From Chlorella sorokiniana (taxonomy: Eukaryota > Chlorophyta > Trebouxiophyceae > Chlorellales > Chlorellaceae): a DNA stretch of 64,000 nt. Position 1 is the stretch's first letter; every line of letters starts with the position of its first letter. The notes beneath the pieces were generated by a model. It ran no database searches. It worked only from the letters and a program-made list of their open reading frames with translations, and was not told where the DNA came from. Shown here piece after piece: positions 11,490-23,652 of this stretch. The position numbers were made by a program, and so were the translations under genes. Location of the stretch: contig CP084613.1 of assembly GCA_025917655.1 (NCBI GenBank), forward strand, positions 1,426,001-1,490,000. Reading direction: 5' to 3'.

Positions 11490-14400
11490 TCACAAGTTAT
11501 CCTTCCTGCTGGCCGCAGCATCCTTCGCGCCGCCGCTGCCGCTGCCGCTGCCGTTGCCGCCAGCCTCCTCCGCATCGCTGCTGGCGTTAACCAGCGCATC
11601 CAGGGGCACCAGCCGCTCGGCAGCCCCCTCTGGAATGCTGGTGCTGTCTGGCTCCAGGTCGCCGCTGGCCAGCACCGACACCATGTCGTCCACCATGCTC
11701 AGGGTGGCGGCGTCGGCGTCGGCGTCCCGCTGCCGCGGCCGCTCCGCCACCGCCACCGTCGCGCCGGCGCCGCGCCTGGAGCCGCCGCCGCCCAGCTCCT
11801 CCTCGCCCGCCAGGTCCAGCGTTCCGCTGGAGCTGAGCGTGGAGATGATGGAGGAGAGCAGGCCAGAGCCGAGGGCGCCGCCGCCCTCTGCGGCAACAGG
11901 GGGGGCAGGGGAAGAGGAGGTTGTTTCCAGCCATGCCGCCCACCCAGCTGCTGTGCCGGTGCTGGCCCTCATGCAGGCAGGCGGTGCGGGGTGCAAACAG
12001 CTCGGCCCCCGCCCCCACCTGCCACCAGCTGGTCGTCCCGCGAGATGGGGTCGTCCGTGAAGGCGGGCGCCTTGGCCTGGTCGAAGCGGAAGACGGCGGC
12101 GGCCTTGCGCGCCTCGGGGTCCACCGCCAGGCGGCGCGCCAGCTCAGCCGAGTAGGCGCCCATCTCGGCGCGCAGCACCCCCGCCAGCCCCTTGATCGCG
12201 CGCTCCGGCACCCCCAGCCCCCGCGACAGCTGGCTGCCCACCACCAGCCCAGCCTCCGCCTCGGCGATGACGACGTCGGTGGCGCCTGGGGGGGGGGTGT
12301 GGGTGTGGGTGGGGGTGGGGGCGTCAGACATGTGCTGGGGCAGTGCTCAAGGTGGAGGGGAGGGAGAGGGCCATCTGGCAGACTCGTGCTTTCCTAGGCC
12401 CCCCATCCGCCCCGGTACCGCGCACCCCTCCCCACCCCCCACCCCCCACACACCATCCTGGGCACTCACCCGCCTCCTTGAGCGCCGCCGCGTGCTGCAT
12501 GTCCAGCGCACGCACGTAGATGGGCACCCCCGGGTACGCCTCGTGCAGCGCCTCCACCGCGCTCACCGCCTTCTGACGCGCGGTGTAGCCCACCGCGATG
12601 GCGCGCGGGCGGCCAATGCCCGCGGCGTGCAGCACCTGCGCCAAGGTGGCGGGAGCGGGAAGGGTGGGCGCGCGTACCCCTCAGAGCGTGGCCACCCCAG
12701 CCGGCTGGGAGTGCCAGGGCAGGGCAAGGTGGCTGGGAGGAGGCCCCTCGCTGTGCTGCAGGCGCTGACCGCCGCTCTCGCCGCACGCAGCAGGGGTGCG
12801 GCTGGCGTGGCGCCCCCACCTTCTTGCGCGTGCCGTCGCCGAACAGCACGTTGAAGCCGGCCTCCTGCGCGGCCTGCACGCGCGCCACGTTGTTGTCGAA
12901 GGCGACGTAAGGGTGGGGGCGGCCCAGCGCCGGGCTGTCCAGCATGTTGGCCACCGTCTGGCCCACGCCCCCAAACCCGCAAATGACCACCGGGTCCTCC
13001 TGGTTGTACCCCTCGCTGCTGTACAGGGCTGCGGGGGCGGGGCAAGGCAGGCGCGGTTGTTGCTGGTGAAGGGTGTGGTCGTGGCGTGTGTATGGGTGCG
13101 TGTATGGGTGTGGGAAGGGCCCAATGTCGGTGGCACCCAGGTCAGGTGAGCAGCAGGCCTGTTTAGGCAAAGGCGGCCAGGATGTGCTTGAGGGCCACAA
13201 GAGCGCCCGCCCACAGCGACACGCCAGCGGGTCCACCCAGCGCCCAGCCCTCACCGTCGCCGCCAGGGGTGGCCAGCCTGGTGGCAAAGCGCTTGCCGAC
13301 CTCGGTGAGCATGGGGGTGAGGGCCATGGAGAGGACCACCACAATGATGAGCAGGCGGTTGAGCTCCGCGGGCAGCACGTTCAGCTGGTTGGCCAGGGCC
13401 AGCAGCACAAACGCAAACTCGCCGCCCTGCATGCGAGGGGGGCAGGGAGGGTGGCACATGCATGGCGGCAAGGAGCGGCGGTGGGGACGTTGCCGGCCGC
13501 CCCAGGCTGGAGCCGGGCCTGGCGGCTGCCCAGCCCGCCGCGCTGCCTGCTGCGCACCTGGCTGAGGATGAAGCCGGTGCGGATGCTCTCGGCGCGGGAC
13601 AGGCCAAACAGGGGCCCCAGGGCGGAGATGACGGTGATCTTCAGCGCCAGCAGCCCGCTCAGCAGCGCCAGCGCCAGCGGCCACTCCTGGAGCAGCAGCC
13701 TGCACAGGCCAGGGGCAGAGGGCGGCACCCACGCATGTAAGGGATCAGTCGGAAGCCCAGCTGCCCCGCAGTCGCCGAGGCGCCCTTGCGAGCAGGCCCA
13801 GAAGGCAGCGGCACTGCCGCCGCTTGAGCGGCTGCTGCACGGGCGGCGCCGGCCGGCGGCGGCTCACCCCACGTCCAGCGAGGAGCCTGTGGTGACGAAG
13901 AACAGGCCCAGCAGAATGCCGCGGAAGGGCTGGATGTCGGCCTCCACCTGGGTCTTGAAGTTGGTCTCTGCACAGAGGCGGGGCACGGGCGGGGGGTTGA
14001 GCACGGCGCAGCGCAGCGCCTGCACGGGCGCGTGCAACGGCAAGAGGGAGGCCTGGGTGCCCGCTGCGTGCAGGGCACGCCTTAAAGCTAAGTTGTTGTG
14101 GTGACGAAATCAAGGTGCCCAACACAACCCGTGTCCGTCCTGCGGCTGCCCACCCGACAGCAGCACGCCGGCCACAAAGGCGCCGAGGGTGTCGGAGAAG
14201 CCGAGGCGCTGCGTCAGCAGCGACGCGCCCGTCACGCTCAGCAGGCACAGCGCGATGAAGGTCTCCTCGCTGCGCGCCGCCGCCACCAGCTCAAACACCC
14301 TGGGGCGGATGGAGGGGAGGAGGGGCTGGGTGAGGAGGGCGCGCCTGCTGCCCCACCCAACACCCGCCGGATGCAGCCTGCGGGTGAGCCCCCCATCTCC

Positions 14401-16187
14401 GACAGGCGGCTGGGGGCGCCATTCCACGGCGGTGCGGCCAAGGCCAGGCCGTCCACCTGCGTATGAAGAGGCGGCCACCCAGCAGCACCACCCCCAGCGC
14501 GCCCAGCGTCTTCAGCGCCGTCGGCCCCAGCTGCTGCAGCAGCGACATGGTGTCCTGACCCTCCAGCAGCGCTGCGATCAAGGGCGGGGGGGGCGGTTGT
14601 AAGGGCGCTGTGTCAGGCTGCAGGGGCAGGCACGCGTGCTGGGCAGGCCTGCCCCGACACCCGCACATATCGCGCCCGTCGCGGCGGCGGCGCCCCACCC
14701 GCGTTGCTGCCCTCCACCAGCGGCAGCAGGACGAGGAAGGGCACGGTGGCGATGTCCTGGAGCAGCAGGATGCCCAGCGTGGCCTGGCCGAAGCGCGTGT
14801 CGAGCTCGCCGCGCTCGCGCAGCAGCTGCAGCACAAAGGCGGAGGAGGAGAGGGAGAGGGCGGCGCCAATCACCACCGCCTCGTCCACCGTGCGCAGCTC
14901 CGCCAGGGCGGGGGCGCGTGCAGCACGTTCTCCAGGAACTGCATGGAAAGGGGGCGAGTGTGAGGGGGAGAGGGCAGGGGGGGCGAGGGCAGCAGGCAGG
15001 CGCGTCAGAGCTGGCAGGGGCGCAAAACTACACAATCAAACACGGCAGGCTGGCCTGGGCATGCACGCCCCCTCTACCGCGCTTGCCTGCGAGAAGAACG
15101 CGTCTCCCGGAGGCAGGCCCAACAGCGCAAAGGCGACGGTGCAGATGAGCATCTGGAGGGTGCCCATGCCAAAGGCAAACTTGGCAAGCGCCTGCAGTGG
15201 GAGGGCAAGGGGAGCGCCCCGTTGAGAAAGCCTTCGCTGATCAGATACCCTGCTGCTGCCGCGAAACACCCGACGGTGCGAGGACGCGCAGCCTCGCGGC
15301 CCTGCAGGCTGCCTGCGCTGCCGCCCACCCTGAGCCTGTCGATGGACAGCTCCAGCCCCATTTCAAACAGCAGGAAGAGCACGCCCAGCTCCGACAGCTT
15401 CTCCACCTCCTCCAGGTTGTTGAACAGGCTGGAAGGGCCGGGGCGGCAACAGCCGGCAATGGGCGACCAGGCCGGCGCATGGCGGCGGGGCAACACAGCT
15501 GTGGTGACGACAGGCTCGGGAGGGGCCCCCTTTTCTCCCGTGGTTGCCGTTGCCCACACACAAGCGCTCCCGCACCGCCCTGCAGCCCGCATGCACTCAC
15601 CCCAGTTGCCCCAGCACCAGCCCCGCAAAGAGGTAGCCCAGCACCGGCGACTGCTTGGCTGCCTTGAACACCGGCACCACCACCACCGTGGCAATCAGGA
15701 AGGTGAGGAAGTCGCCGCCCAGGGAGACGAGCGGGTCGGCGGCAAAGCCGCCAGACGCGGCCGCCACGGAGCGCCGCCCCGGAAGCACAGGCTGCTGCTG
15801 CGACGTCGCGCCTGGGCCCGTGCTCCCCACCAGCCGCCGTCGCTGCGAGAGAGGCGGCAGGCCCGCAAGCCGCTGGCTCGCCCATGTGCCAGCCGCTCTC
15901 GCTGCGCGGGCGTGGGCAGGGCGGGCCAGGCAAGAGCACAGGATGAGGGCAGCCGCGTCCTCATGGAGGCTAAATACGCAATGATGCCATGGATACAAGA
16001 CAACTCGCGATGCAACACACCTGGCTGCCGATGCTGCTGCTCGCTTTGTGGCCAGGGCTGATGCCGCTGCGGCGCTGGGAAAGCCGCAGCGCCTACCGCC
16101 GGGCGCACCACCCAGCCCCATCACGTGGCTGCTCCGTGCGGTCCTTGATCCGATAACGGGCGAATGGCCAATGCTAGCAGCCCGCAT
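11490..16187 (-). CDS. KEA3: Chloroplast K+/H+ antiporter, KEA3 type (CPA2 family)
   Basis: Thylakoid antiporter of the CPA2 family. In plants KEA3 releases the proton gradient and so relaxes non-photochemical quenching. The first exon (16187 to about 15597) encodes a Ser/Arg/Ala-rich leader of roughly 125 residues, fitting a transit peptide, then membrane helices through KQSPVLGYLFAGLVLGQLG. Following exons carry ELGVLFLLFEMGLELSIDRL, ALSLSSSAFVLQLL, LGFSDTLGAFVAGVLLSG, GLFFVTTGSSLDVG and LLIIVVVLSMALTPMLTEVG. A RCK_N (TrkA-N) domain follows with the nucleotide-binding motif VVICGFGGVGQTVANML (about 13000-12950). The tail is Ser/Gly/acid-rich and ends at 11490. The short leader separates it from KEA1/2, which have long coiled-coil N-termini. 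No frame slip was evident despite about eleven exons. The ATG at 16187 is the first in frame with the conserved exon. Confidence 0.9.
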
Positions 16188-16544
16188 CGTAACAGACGAG
16201 GCGCTAGGAGGAGATAGGTGGGTGTTTCTGAGGGGGCCACGGCCTCGAAGCTTAGGCAGCCATTGGCGCCGTCCAATTACGCTGTATGTATATATTTAAA
16301 TGTTCCTTGCACGTTGCAAGTCCGCCTGGCCCGCTCAACAGCAAGCAAGAGTGCCGCGCCTGTATGTTGTGGCGACTGGCGCGCTCTGCAATATTCCAGG
16401 GCTACAATACTGAATGTGAGCCCCAATGTGCCTCCATCCACGCCTCCAAACCACCATCCCAGGAGGTGAACATCCATCCCGTGCCAGCTCAGGCACGACG
16501 AGGGTCGGTGAAGATGGCCTTATTTGCCGGTAGCACAACATTGA
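16188..16544. other. Intergenic region between KEA3-like gene and hypothetical gene
   Basis: AT-richer stretch separating two divergently transcribed genes. It contains the TATA-like tract described separately and no other recognisable element. Confidence 0.5.
16289..16300 (+). promoter_or_regulatory. TATA-like tract upstream of hypothetical gene
   Basis: TATATATTTAAA, the most AT-rich stretch in this divergent intergenic region. It could be the core promoter of the downstream plus-strand gene about 245 bases away. Position and composition are the only support. Confidence 0.3.
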
Positions 16545-17498
16545 ATGGTAACAGCCCCACGCGCTCAAGTAGTGGTTGCCGCCCTTCTCTCGATGTGGAC
16601 TGTCGTCAGGCAGCGGGAGGACTCGGAGGAGATGGTTGAGCGCCTGTTGGTCACCTACGAGTCTCAGATTGCTGATTTGCAGGCCTCCACTAACACACCA
16701 TATTGGGACGGTGAGCTCGGTTGGCAGCTGCTGCCGGCGCGGCCGCCCGGCCAGCGTGGCCGCCCTGCCGCTTGCACTGGCGCTCCTCTGCCTGTGAAAG
16801 CTTGTCGGCATGCTGGTTCAGGTTACTGCGGCCTGGTCAAGGTGAGTGAGGAGGACCTTGTGCGCCAGGATGGCCTGGCCCAGAACGCGAACCAGGCGGC
16901 CCTCCCGCTCGACCCAGAGCGGCAGCCGCCCGCAGACCGCTCGGTGCACCCTCGGCCCGCTGGCCGCTCCTCAACCACCGGCACCAGGACGCCCCGCACG
17001 GCTCTCCTCGCAGCAGCGTCGCCGGCTCCTCCTCGCCCTTCAAGCCGGGGCCGGGCGCCGTGCCTCACAGCCAGCAGCCTGCCGCGGACCTGGCCCAGCA
17101 AGCCAGTGCGGCCATGCAGCAAGGCCGCCTCCACGACGCCGAGGCGCTGCTGCACACGGCGCTGGAGCGCTGCGCCCGGCGGCCACCCTGCTGGCCACGC
17201 AAATCATTGACCTGCTGCTGGATTGCGAGCGGGCCCTGGGCGGCGGCAGCGTGGCCGCCGCGCCTGCCAGCGGGGCACAGCAGGCTGGCGCGGGGCAGGC
17301 GTCGCAGCGGCATCGACAGCGAGCGCAGGCAGCGATGCGACGGCCTTGCTACGTCAGGCTGTGCAGGCGCTGGCAGCTGGGGAGGAGCGGCGGGCGGTGC
17401 AGGTGCTGCAGCGGGCGCAGGCCGCCTGTCCTGCAGAGCTGCAAGAGTTGCGTCGCCGCATAGCCCTCCACATTGAGTTGGTGCTGTGTAAGCGGTAG
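16545..17498 (+). CDS. Hypothetical protein with helical repeat segment
   Basis: I do not recognise a family. A possible first exon (16545 to about 16710) encodes a hydrophobic start then EEMVERLLVTYESQIADLQ, likely coiled coil, and ends at a good 5' splice site, GGTGAGC. A tiny exon around 16825-16842 would follow, bounded by AAGGTGAGTGAG. The downstream part (about 16990-17190) reads AADLAQQASAAMQQGRLHDA and ALLHTALERC, resembling a TPR helix pair. The last exon (about 17310-17498) gives LLRQAVQALAAGEERRAVQV and ends in IALHIELVLCKR. The repeated pattern of A/L-rich helix, short turn, and EAL or AVQVL suggests TPR-like structure. Exon joins are uncertain, and the start is simply the first plausible ATG. 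Confidence 0.4.
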
Positions 17499-18015
17499 CC
17501 CAGGGCTGGGTCCGCGAAACGCAAATGACAGCATTTCAAAAGCGGCTGTCCTGGCTGCGGTGCTGCTGTGTGAAAGGCCGCCACATGGGAGTTAGTACTG
17601 CTCCCGGCTGCTTGTGGAGCGAGCCCTCCGCGGCGTCCTCAGCTCCCTGTAGAGTGGGCATCCTTCGAGTTTTCCTTCCTGCCCTCGTACAGAAAGCGAC
17701 CCTTGCGGCCAGGGCGGGTGTAAGGTCCGTCTCCATTTGCAGGGCTCCCCGACTTACCCGTTCTCACAATTCATCCGTGATAAAAGGAGCGAGCTGGCAG
17801 AAGCTCAGGGTGGGTGCACTCGGGAAAGTATCCACGCCTCGAGCCGACTGACGGCCTGGCGGTGCTGCCCCTCACTGCAACAATGCCCTGTAGCAGTCAG
17901 CAGGTCGCATCGTACCTGTCCCCGCGTGGTGACCCTTGTGGTTGCCACCGCCACCTGCAGGCTGCCCGCCGAGCCCTCCTCCGCCAAGCGGATTCTCAGG
18001 TGCAGGGCTGGCGTC
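17499..18015. other. Intergenic region upstream of the MCTP-like gene
   Basis: Holds the 3' end of the hypothetical gene and the promoter and 5' UTR of the C2-domain gene. The open frame just above 18016 could extend that protein, but no start codon there is better supported. No other element seen. Confidence 0.45.
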
Positions 18016-21000
18016 ATGGCCAGGGACGACAGCTTGGAGAAGAAGGGGCGGTGGTCCCTGAAGTCCCTGCTCAAGCCGGGCCTGCGGCACCGCTCCTTCC
18101 GCCACGCACGCACGCCACCCGGGCAGCACGGCGGGCTGCCCCCGCTGCCTCCGCTGCCTGAGCACGGCCCCAGCAGCCTGCAGCCCCTGCCAGCCGGGCA
18201 TGGCATGCCCCCCACACCGCCCGCAGTGCCTTCCAGCGTGGAGCAGCAGGCCAGCCACAGCCTGGACGGCAGCCAGGCGGGGCCGCGAGCGTCGCTGGCG
18301 GCGCCGCTGCGCACCTTCTCGCCGGTCGCGGCCTGGTTGTGCAAGTGCTGGGTGCGCGTCGCCTGCGTGCCGCCGACTCCAACGGTCTCAGCGATCCCTA
18401 CTGCGTGGTGAAGGTGCGCAGAGGGGAGCCGACGCCGCACGTCGCCCGCTGCCTCTGTCTCCCCACGCATGGCCGGCACACCCGGCACCTGCGCTCCCAC
18501 CCCCACCCCCACCCACGCCGTCACCTCTTCCCGCCAGGTTGGGGAGCACAAGGCCAGCAGCAAGACGGAGCTGAAGACGCTGGAGCCGCGCTGGAACGAG
18601 ACCATGTGCTTCAGCGCAGAAGACGTGGCCGACGCGGTGCAGGGTGCGCGCCCGCTGCCGCCGCCGCGCCTGCTGCCCGGCGCGCCCGCACAGGTCGAGG
18701 TGCAACCCCTCCCACCTTTTTCTGCTGTGTTGAAGCCCACATGCTCCCCACTCATAGTTTCGGTGCACCACCCAGCCGCCCCCAAAGAAAAAAACACGCA
18801 CCCGTCTCTTCTGGCACCCCTGACACTTGTACGCCCCCCCCCCTCCCCACCCCTCCCAACACCAGGCGGCTGCCCCCACGTGTGCCTGCGCGTCTACGAC
18901 TGGGACCTCGTGTCCGCCGACGACTTCCTTGGGCAGTGCGAGCTGCCCTTTGACGCGCTGGCGGCGCAGGCGCAGGGCGGGGCGCGCCGCCGCGCTGGCT
19001 GCCCCTGTACGGCTTTGCGCGGGGCGGCAAGCGCGTGGATGCGGGGGAGGTGCAGGTGGCGGCCTGGTTCGAGGCGGGCGGCGGCGGCGGCGATGCGGGT
19101 GGGTGGCGCAGGCTGGATGGGCTGGACCACGCTGCCGCGCTGCGCTGCCTGCCCCGCGCGCTGCCCCCGCTGCTCCTGGCACAAGAATGGCGAGCGCTGT
19201 TTGCCCTGCCCCCGACCCGCCCGCGCAGGCGGCAACGCGCCCAGCACGCTGTGCTGCCAGCCTGGCATCCGCAAGCAGGTGCCGCAGGTGGTACACAGCA
19301 GGAGAGGGGTGCTGTACGAGGAGCCGCTGGTGGCCTGCCTGGCAGTCACGCTGGACGCGCTGGAGGGGGTGCCCTGCCGCAGCGGCGCCGCCCTGCCCAG
19401 CGCCGGCAGGCCGCAGGAGCCCAGCACCGACTCGCTGGGAAGCCTGGGCAGCCCCCAGGCCAGCTGGCAGGGGACGGCCTCGGGGCAGCGCGCCGCGCCG
19501 CGCTTCCTGGGCCGCCTGTTCCAGCGGCGGCGGCGGCAGCGGGGCCCCCCGCTGCCCCACGCCTCCTCGCTGCGCAGCTCCGGCAGCATCGCCAGCGAGG
19601 CCATGCTGGCGGGGAGGACCCCGGGACGAGTGTGAGCCTGCTGCGCGCCTGCTACGCCCTCACCAAGGCCCCGCCTGCAAGCTGCCTGCTGGCAGCGGCG
19701 GCCCACCAGGCCCTCCTGCCATGCCTGGCAGGCGCTCACACGCAGGCCCTCACCCTCCCCCGGAGCTGTCCGTTGCCCTGCCGCAGACGACGGCCTGGAT
19801 TTCTACTCGCAGAGCCTGGTCGGGCTGCCGGGGGCCCCCAGCACAGCCTGGGCGGGGAGGAGGAGGAGCTGGCGGCGGAGCTGGTACCGGCAGCAGTGCC
19901 GCCACTGGACACAGGCACTCCCCGCACGCCCGCCCGCGCACGCACCAGCTCCGACGCCGCCCTTGGCTCGCCGTTCGCGCTCGCCCGCCCCTCCGGCTTT
20001 GGCTCGACGGGGGAGGGGCCCGGGGTGGACGGCTCCCCGCCGCCGGGCGGCGAGTTCACCGGCTCCCGCCTGTACTTGCGCCTGGTGCTGGGCCGGCAGA
20101 AGCAGACGAGCTGGATCAAGAAGCAGCGGGAGGGCCCCCTGCTGCCCTGGCACCAGACGTTTGTGTTTGCGGCGCCGCTGCCGCTGCGCGACCGCCAGCT
20201 GCGGGTGGAGCTGTACCGCACCGCCAGCAGCACGCAGCGCGGCCGCCTCATCGCGCTGGCGCAGGTGGGCCCCGGCTGGTGTGGTGGGGCATGGCGGCGG
20301 GTCAAAGAACGGGGCCCTGTGTAGGTGTGTGTGTAGGCTGCTGCCACACTGTGTCGCCACCCTCACACTCCTCCCTCCCCTGCCCCCCATCCCACCCCCT
20401 CCCACGAACGCACACCCACACTACCATACACACCACCAGGTCTGGCTGCATGACCTGGTACCCCGGGCCTGGCACGCGACCGGCCAGCCAGCCGCGCCGC
20501 CACCGCGGAGCTGCAGAGCGTGCTGCGCGGCCAGGCGGGCGGCCGCGCGCACCTGCGCTGCACGCTGGTCGACACCGACTGCCGGCGGGCCATGTACGGC
20601 GCGGCGTTTGTGGAAGGGGAGGCGGAGGAGGAGGCGGACGCCGTGGCGGGCCCCCGCATGGACCGCCTGGAGAGCCGCACGGCGGAGCTGAGCGGGCGGG
20701 AGCTGCGCAAGAAGGCCATGATGTCGGGTGGGTGTGCGGCGGCGATGCCAGCTTCTCCTGAAAGTCGTGCCAGGGGGAGGGGTGGTGGGCAGGGCTGCTT
20801 GCAGTCCTCGCCGCCGTGTGCACCACGCCTGTGCCCTTTGTCCGCCCGCCCTGCCTGTGCTCCGCTGCAGAGAAGCGCTTCAACGAGTGGGAGGGCGGCC
20901 GGCCGCACCGCGCCCGCCAGCGCGCGAGGAGCTACCGAGACACAGCCATCGAGCTGGCGCAGCTGGGCTGGCAGCGCATCTCCACATACCTCTCCTCAGA

Positions 21001-23265
21001 CCAGGAGGCGCACCTGCCAGCAGACGGCACCCCACAAGCGGCCGGGCCTGGCGGCGCCGCCGCGCGCCGCCGCCGCCGCCCCGGCTGCCCGAGCCTGCGG
21101 GCACGCTGCAGCTGACGGTGCACAGCGTCTCGCTGCCCGCCCCCTCCACCGCCGAGTGCTTCCTGGTGCTCAAGTGCGGGCCACACTGGGGGCGCAGCAA
21201 GGCACTGCCCATGGCAGGTGGGCTGGCAGGCCGGACGCCCAGCGCGGCTGCGGGGCTCTCTCCGCAGCAGCGCCGCCACCCGGCATGCTCGCGGCACCCC
21301 AGATTGTGCCAGGTCAGCGTGCCCCACCGCCGCCCCTGCTGCAGGCGGCAGCAGCGCGGAGTGCGGCTGGCAGCTGTCGCTGCCGGTGCTCGACCCCGCC
21401 GCCGTGCTGACGCTGGCGCTGTTCCAGCACTCGCGCGGCATGAGGGCCACGGAGCGGCTGCGCAACGGCTTCCTGCCCGCAGCGGGGACCACCACGGTGC
21501 GGCGCGCCAGCGCTTGCAGGCACCCACACCCAGAGTAGCGGCTGCGTCGGCGCTTGTGGCTGCCTGCTGTGAGCAGGACAGGCCCCCTTCCACCTCGCTC
21601 CCCCTGCCCCTCCAAAAACAAGAGCTACTGACAAGCAAGCACTCCCCGCCCTGCTGGCGCAGGCTGTGGGCAAGCTGCGTGTGCGCCTGTCGTGCCTGCG
21701 CCCCAACGCCGCCCTCACCGCCGACCTGGCGCTGCTGGGGGAGCGGGCCAAGGGCGCGCACGAGGCGGGGGCGGTGCGGCTCAGCCTGCAGGCCTGCTAC
21801 CCCTCCCCCGCGCCCTGCTCAAGGGCTACGCCGCGCCGCCGCTGCCCCCGCCGCCTACGCGCACGGCCTGGCGGGGCGGGAGCACCAGGGGGTGATGTCG
21901 CGGGAGTGCCGCCGCATCGTGCTGCGCTGGCTGGAGTCGGCCAACCCGGCCATCGGGGCGGAGGCGCTGCTGGTGCTGGATGCGGAGCGGTGGGCGGGGC
22001 GGTGGGGGGTGGGGGCTGTGGCCGTGGCTGTGCCTTGGCCGCGGCTGCTGCTGGCAGGCCTGCGCGCCACTCTGTGCTGTCCAGCCATCTCTGGCCCTGT
22101 CATGCATGCGCTGCCGTGCTGACCCGCCCAGCCCCGCTCGCCCGCCCCCGCAGCGAGGTGTTTGCCATGAGCCGGGCGCGGGTGAACGTGCGGCGCATCA
22201 AGATGGCGCTGGTGGGGCTGCGCCGCGTGCACCGCAAGTTCGACGCAATCAAGGCGAGGAGGCTGCTGGGCCGGCTGTTGCGCACCTTCACCTCGATGGG
22301 GTCCTCACCGGCTGCTGCTGTGCAGGGCATGCCATGGGTGGCGATGACGCTGCCTGCCGGCCGATGCATCGATTGCCGCGCTGCCTCTTTCCCCCACCCG
22401 CTTCGCAGACGTGGCAGGATCCTTGGCAGAGCGTGGCAGCCATGGCCGCAGCCTGCTTCCTGTGCTTCAACCCCAGCCGGGCGGTGCCCCTCCTGCTGGG
22501 CTGGGTGGTAGTTGCCACGCTGTCGGCGCAGCCGGACTACGAAGGTGGGGGGCCGTGCGCCTCGACGCCCGCGCAGCCGTGCGCTGCCGCCGCCGCCGTG
22601 GTTGTCCTTCACCCAGCATGGAGCTGTGGCCCCGCGCCCGTGCCCGCCGCAGGCATCGTGCCGCGCATGGAGCAGGACCCGCCCGACATCCAGCCCGAGA
22701 ACGAGAGCCTGGAGGCGGGCAGCGCCAACCCGCTGGCGGCCCTGCGCGCGCGGCTGGAGCGCCTGCAGCGCATGGGGCTGCTGGTGCAGGGGGCGCTGGA
22801 TGAGGTGGCATGCGCCATGGAGCGTGCTGAGGTAAGGCGGCGGTTGGGGGATGCTGGGAACGTGGGGGGCAGGCGCCGAGGGGAGGGCTGGGGGGCAGCC
22901 CCCTTCTGAAGCCGTCTTTCTAGCCATTTCCAAGGCATTCAAGTGCTTTCCGTCGGGGCGACCCGGGCTGGAAGCTGTCTGTGCTTGAGATGGGCTCCGG
23001 CAGGGCAGCGCCGCCGTGCTGACAGCCGTACTGCCCGCGCCTGCGCCCTGCAGGCGCTGCTGTCGTGGCAGGACCCGTCTGCCACGCTGGGCGTGGTGTG
23101 CGTGCTGGCGACCCTGGCCCTGCTCGTCCTGCTGCTGGGCATGCCCGCTGTGCTGGCCTTTGCGCTGTGCTTCATCATCCGGCCCCCGCGCTGCGCACAC
23201 CTACCCCGCCGCTGCCAGCTGTCGTGTTTGGCAAGCTGCCCACGCGGCGGGACCGCATCGTATGA
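18016..23265 (+). CDS. Multiple C2 domain and transmembrane region protein (MCTP-like)
   Basis: Ca2+/lipid-binding, membrane-anchored protein. Land-plant MCTPs tether ER to plasma membrane and act at plasmodesmata. A Pro-rich N-terminus (MARDDSLEKKGRWSLKSLL) precedes a first C2 domain (about 18325-18960) with VLGARRLRAADSNGLSDPYC and VYDWDLVSADDFLGQCELPF, including Ca2+-binding Asp residues. A second C2-like unit covers about 20065-20270 (LVLGRQKQTSWIKKQREGPL), and a third covers about 21105-21480. The C-terminus matches the PRC domain of plant MCTPs: MSRARVNVRRIKMALVGLRR (about 22170), TWQDPWQSVAAMAAACF with a membrane hairpin, an NPLAALRARLERLQRMG helix, ALLSWQDPSATLGVVCVLAT with a second hairpin, and the end FGKLPTRRDRIV. 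The frame slips at 18330-18331 and 23183-23187, each one base short. About fifteen exons. Confidence 0.85.
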
Positions 23266-23652
23266 ATGCTTTTGTCGCAATTCGCAGGCCGCTGGGTGAT
23301 CGATTGTTGACACCGCCCTGCTGATTGACGATGCATTGTGGTTGGAAAATTCCCTGCACCGCTGCTTAGTGTGTCCCAGGTTTGCCAGGTTCACGTTGTG
23401 CTACCCAAATTCTCTCAATTGCACCTGATGGAGGGATTTGACGAGTTTGGCTGGCTCCTGCTCCGCTCTCAAATTTTGACACTTGAACCCCTGCCAGCGC
23501 GGCGCCTGCGGTCAAGCCCCTAGCTCCCCTGTAAAGTGAAGCTCAATAATCCCGCTTATTTGTTGCTTCCGACTGCCAATCACGGGAACGCACTGTTCAA
23601 GAGCTGAGTCAGGCTACCGCTTGACAAAAAAGAGCGGAGGGGAAGAGATGGC
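23266..23652. other. Intergenic region between MCTP-like and NDRG genes
   Basis: Both genes run rightward. It contains the MCTP-like 3' UTR with its TGTAA and then the NDRG promoter. No TATA box or further gene seen. Confidence 0.5.
23530..23534 (+). terminator. TGTAA polyadenylation signal after the MCTP-like gene
   Basis: TGTAA 265 bases past the MCTP-like stop and 119 bases before the next start codon, in AT-richer DNA. It is the only such motif seen in that gap. Confidence 0.4.
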
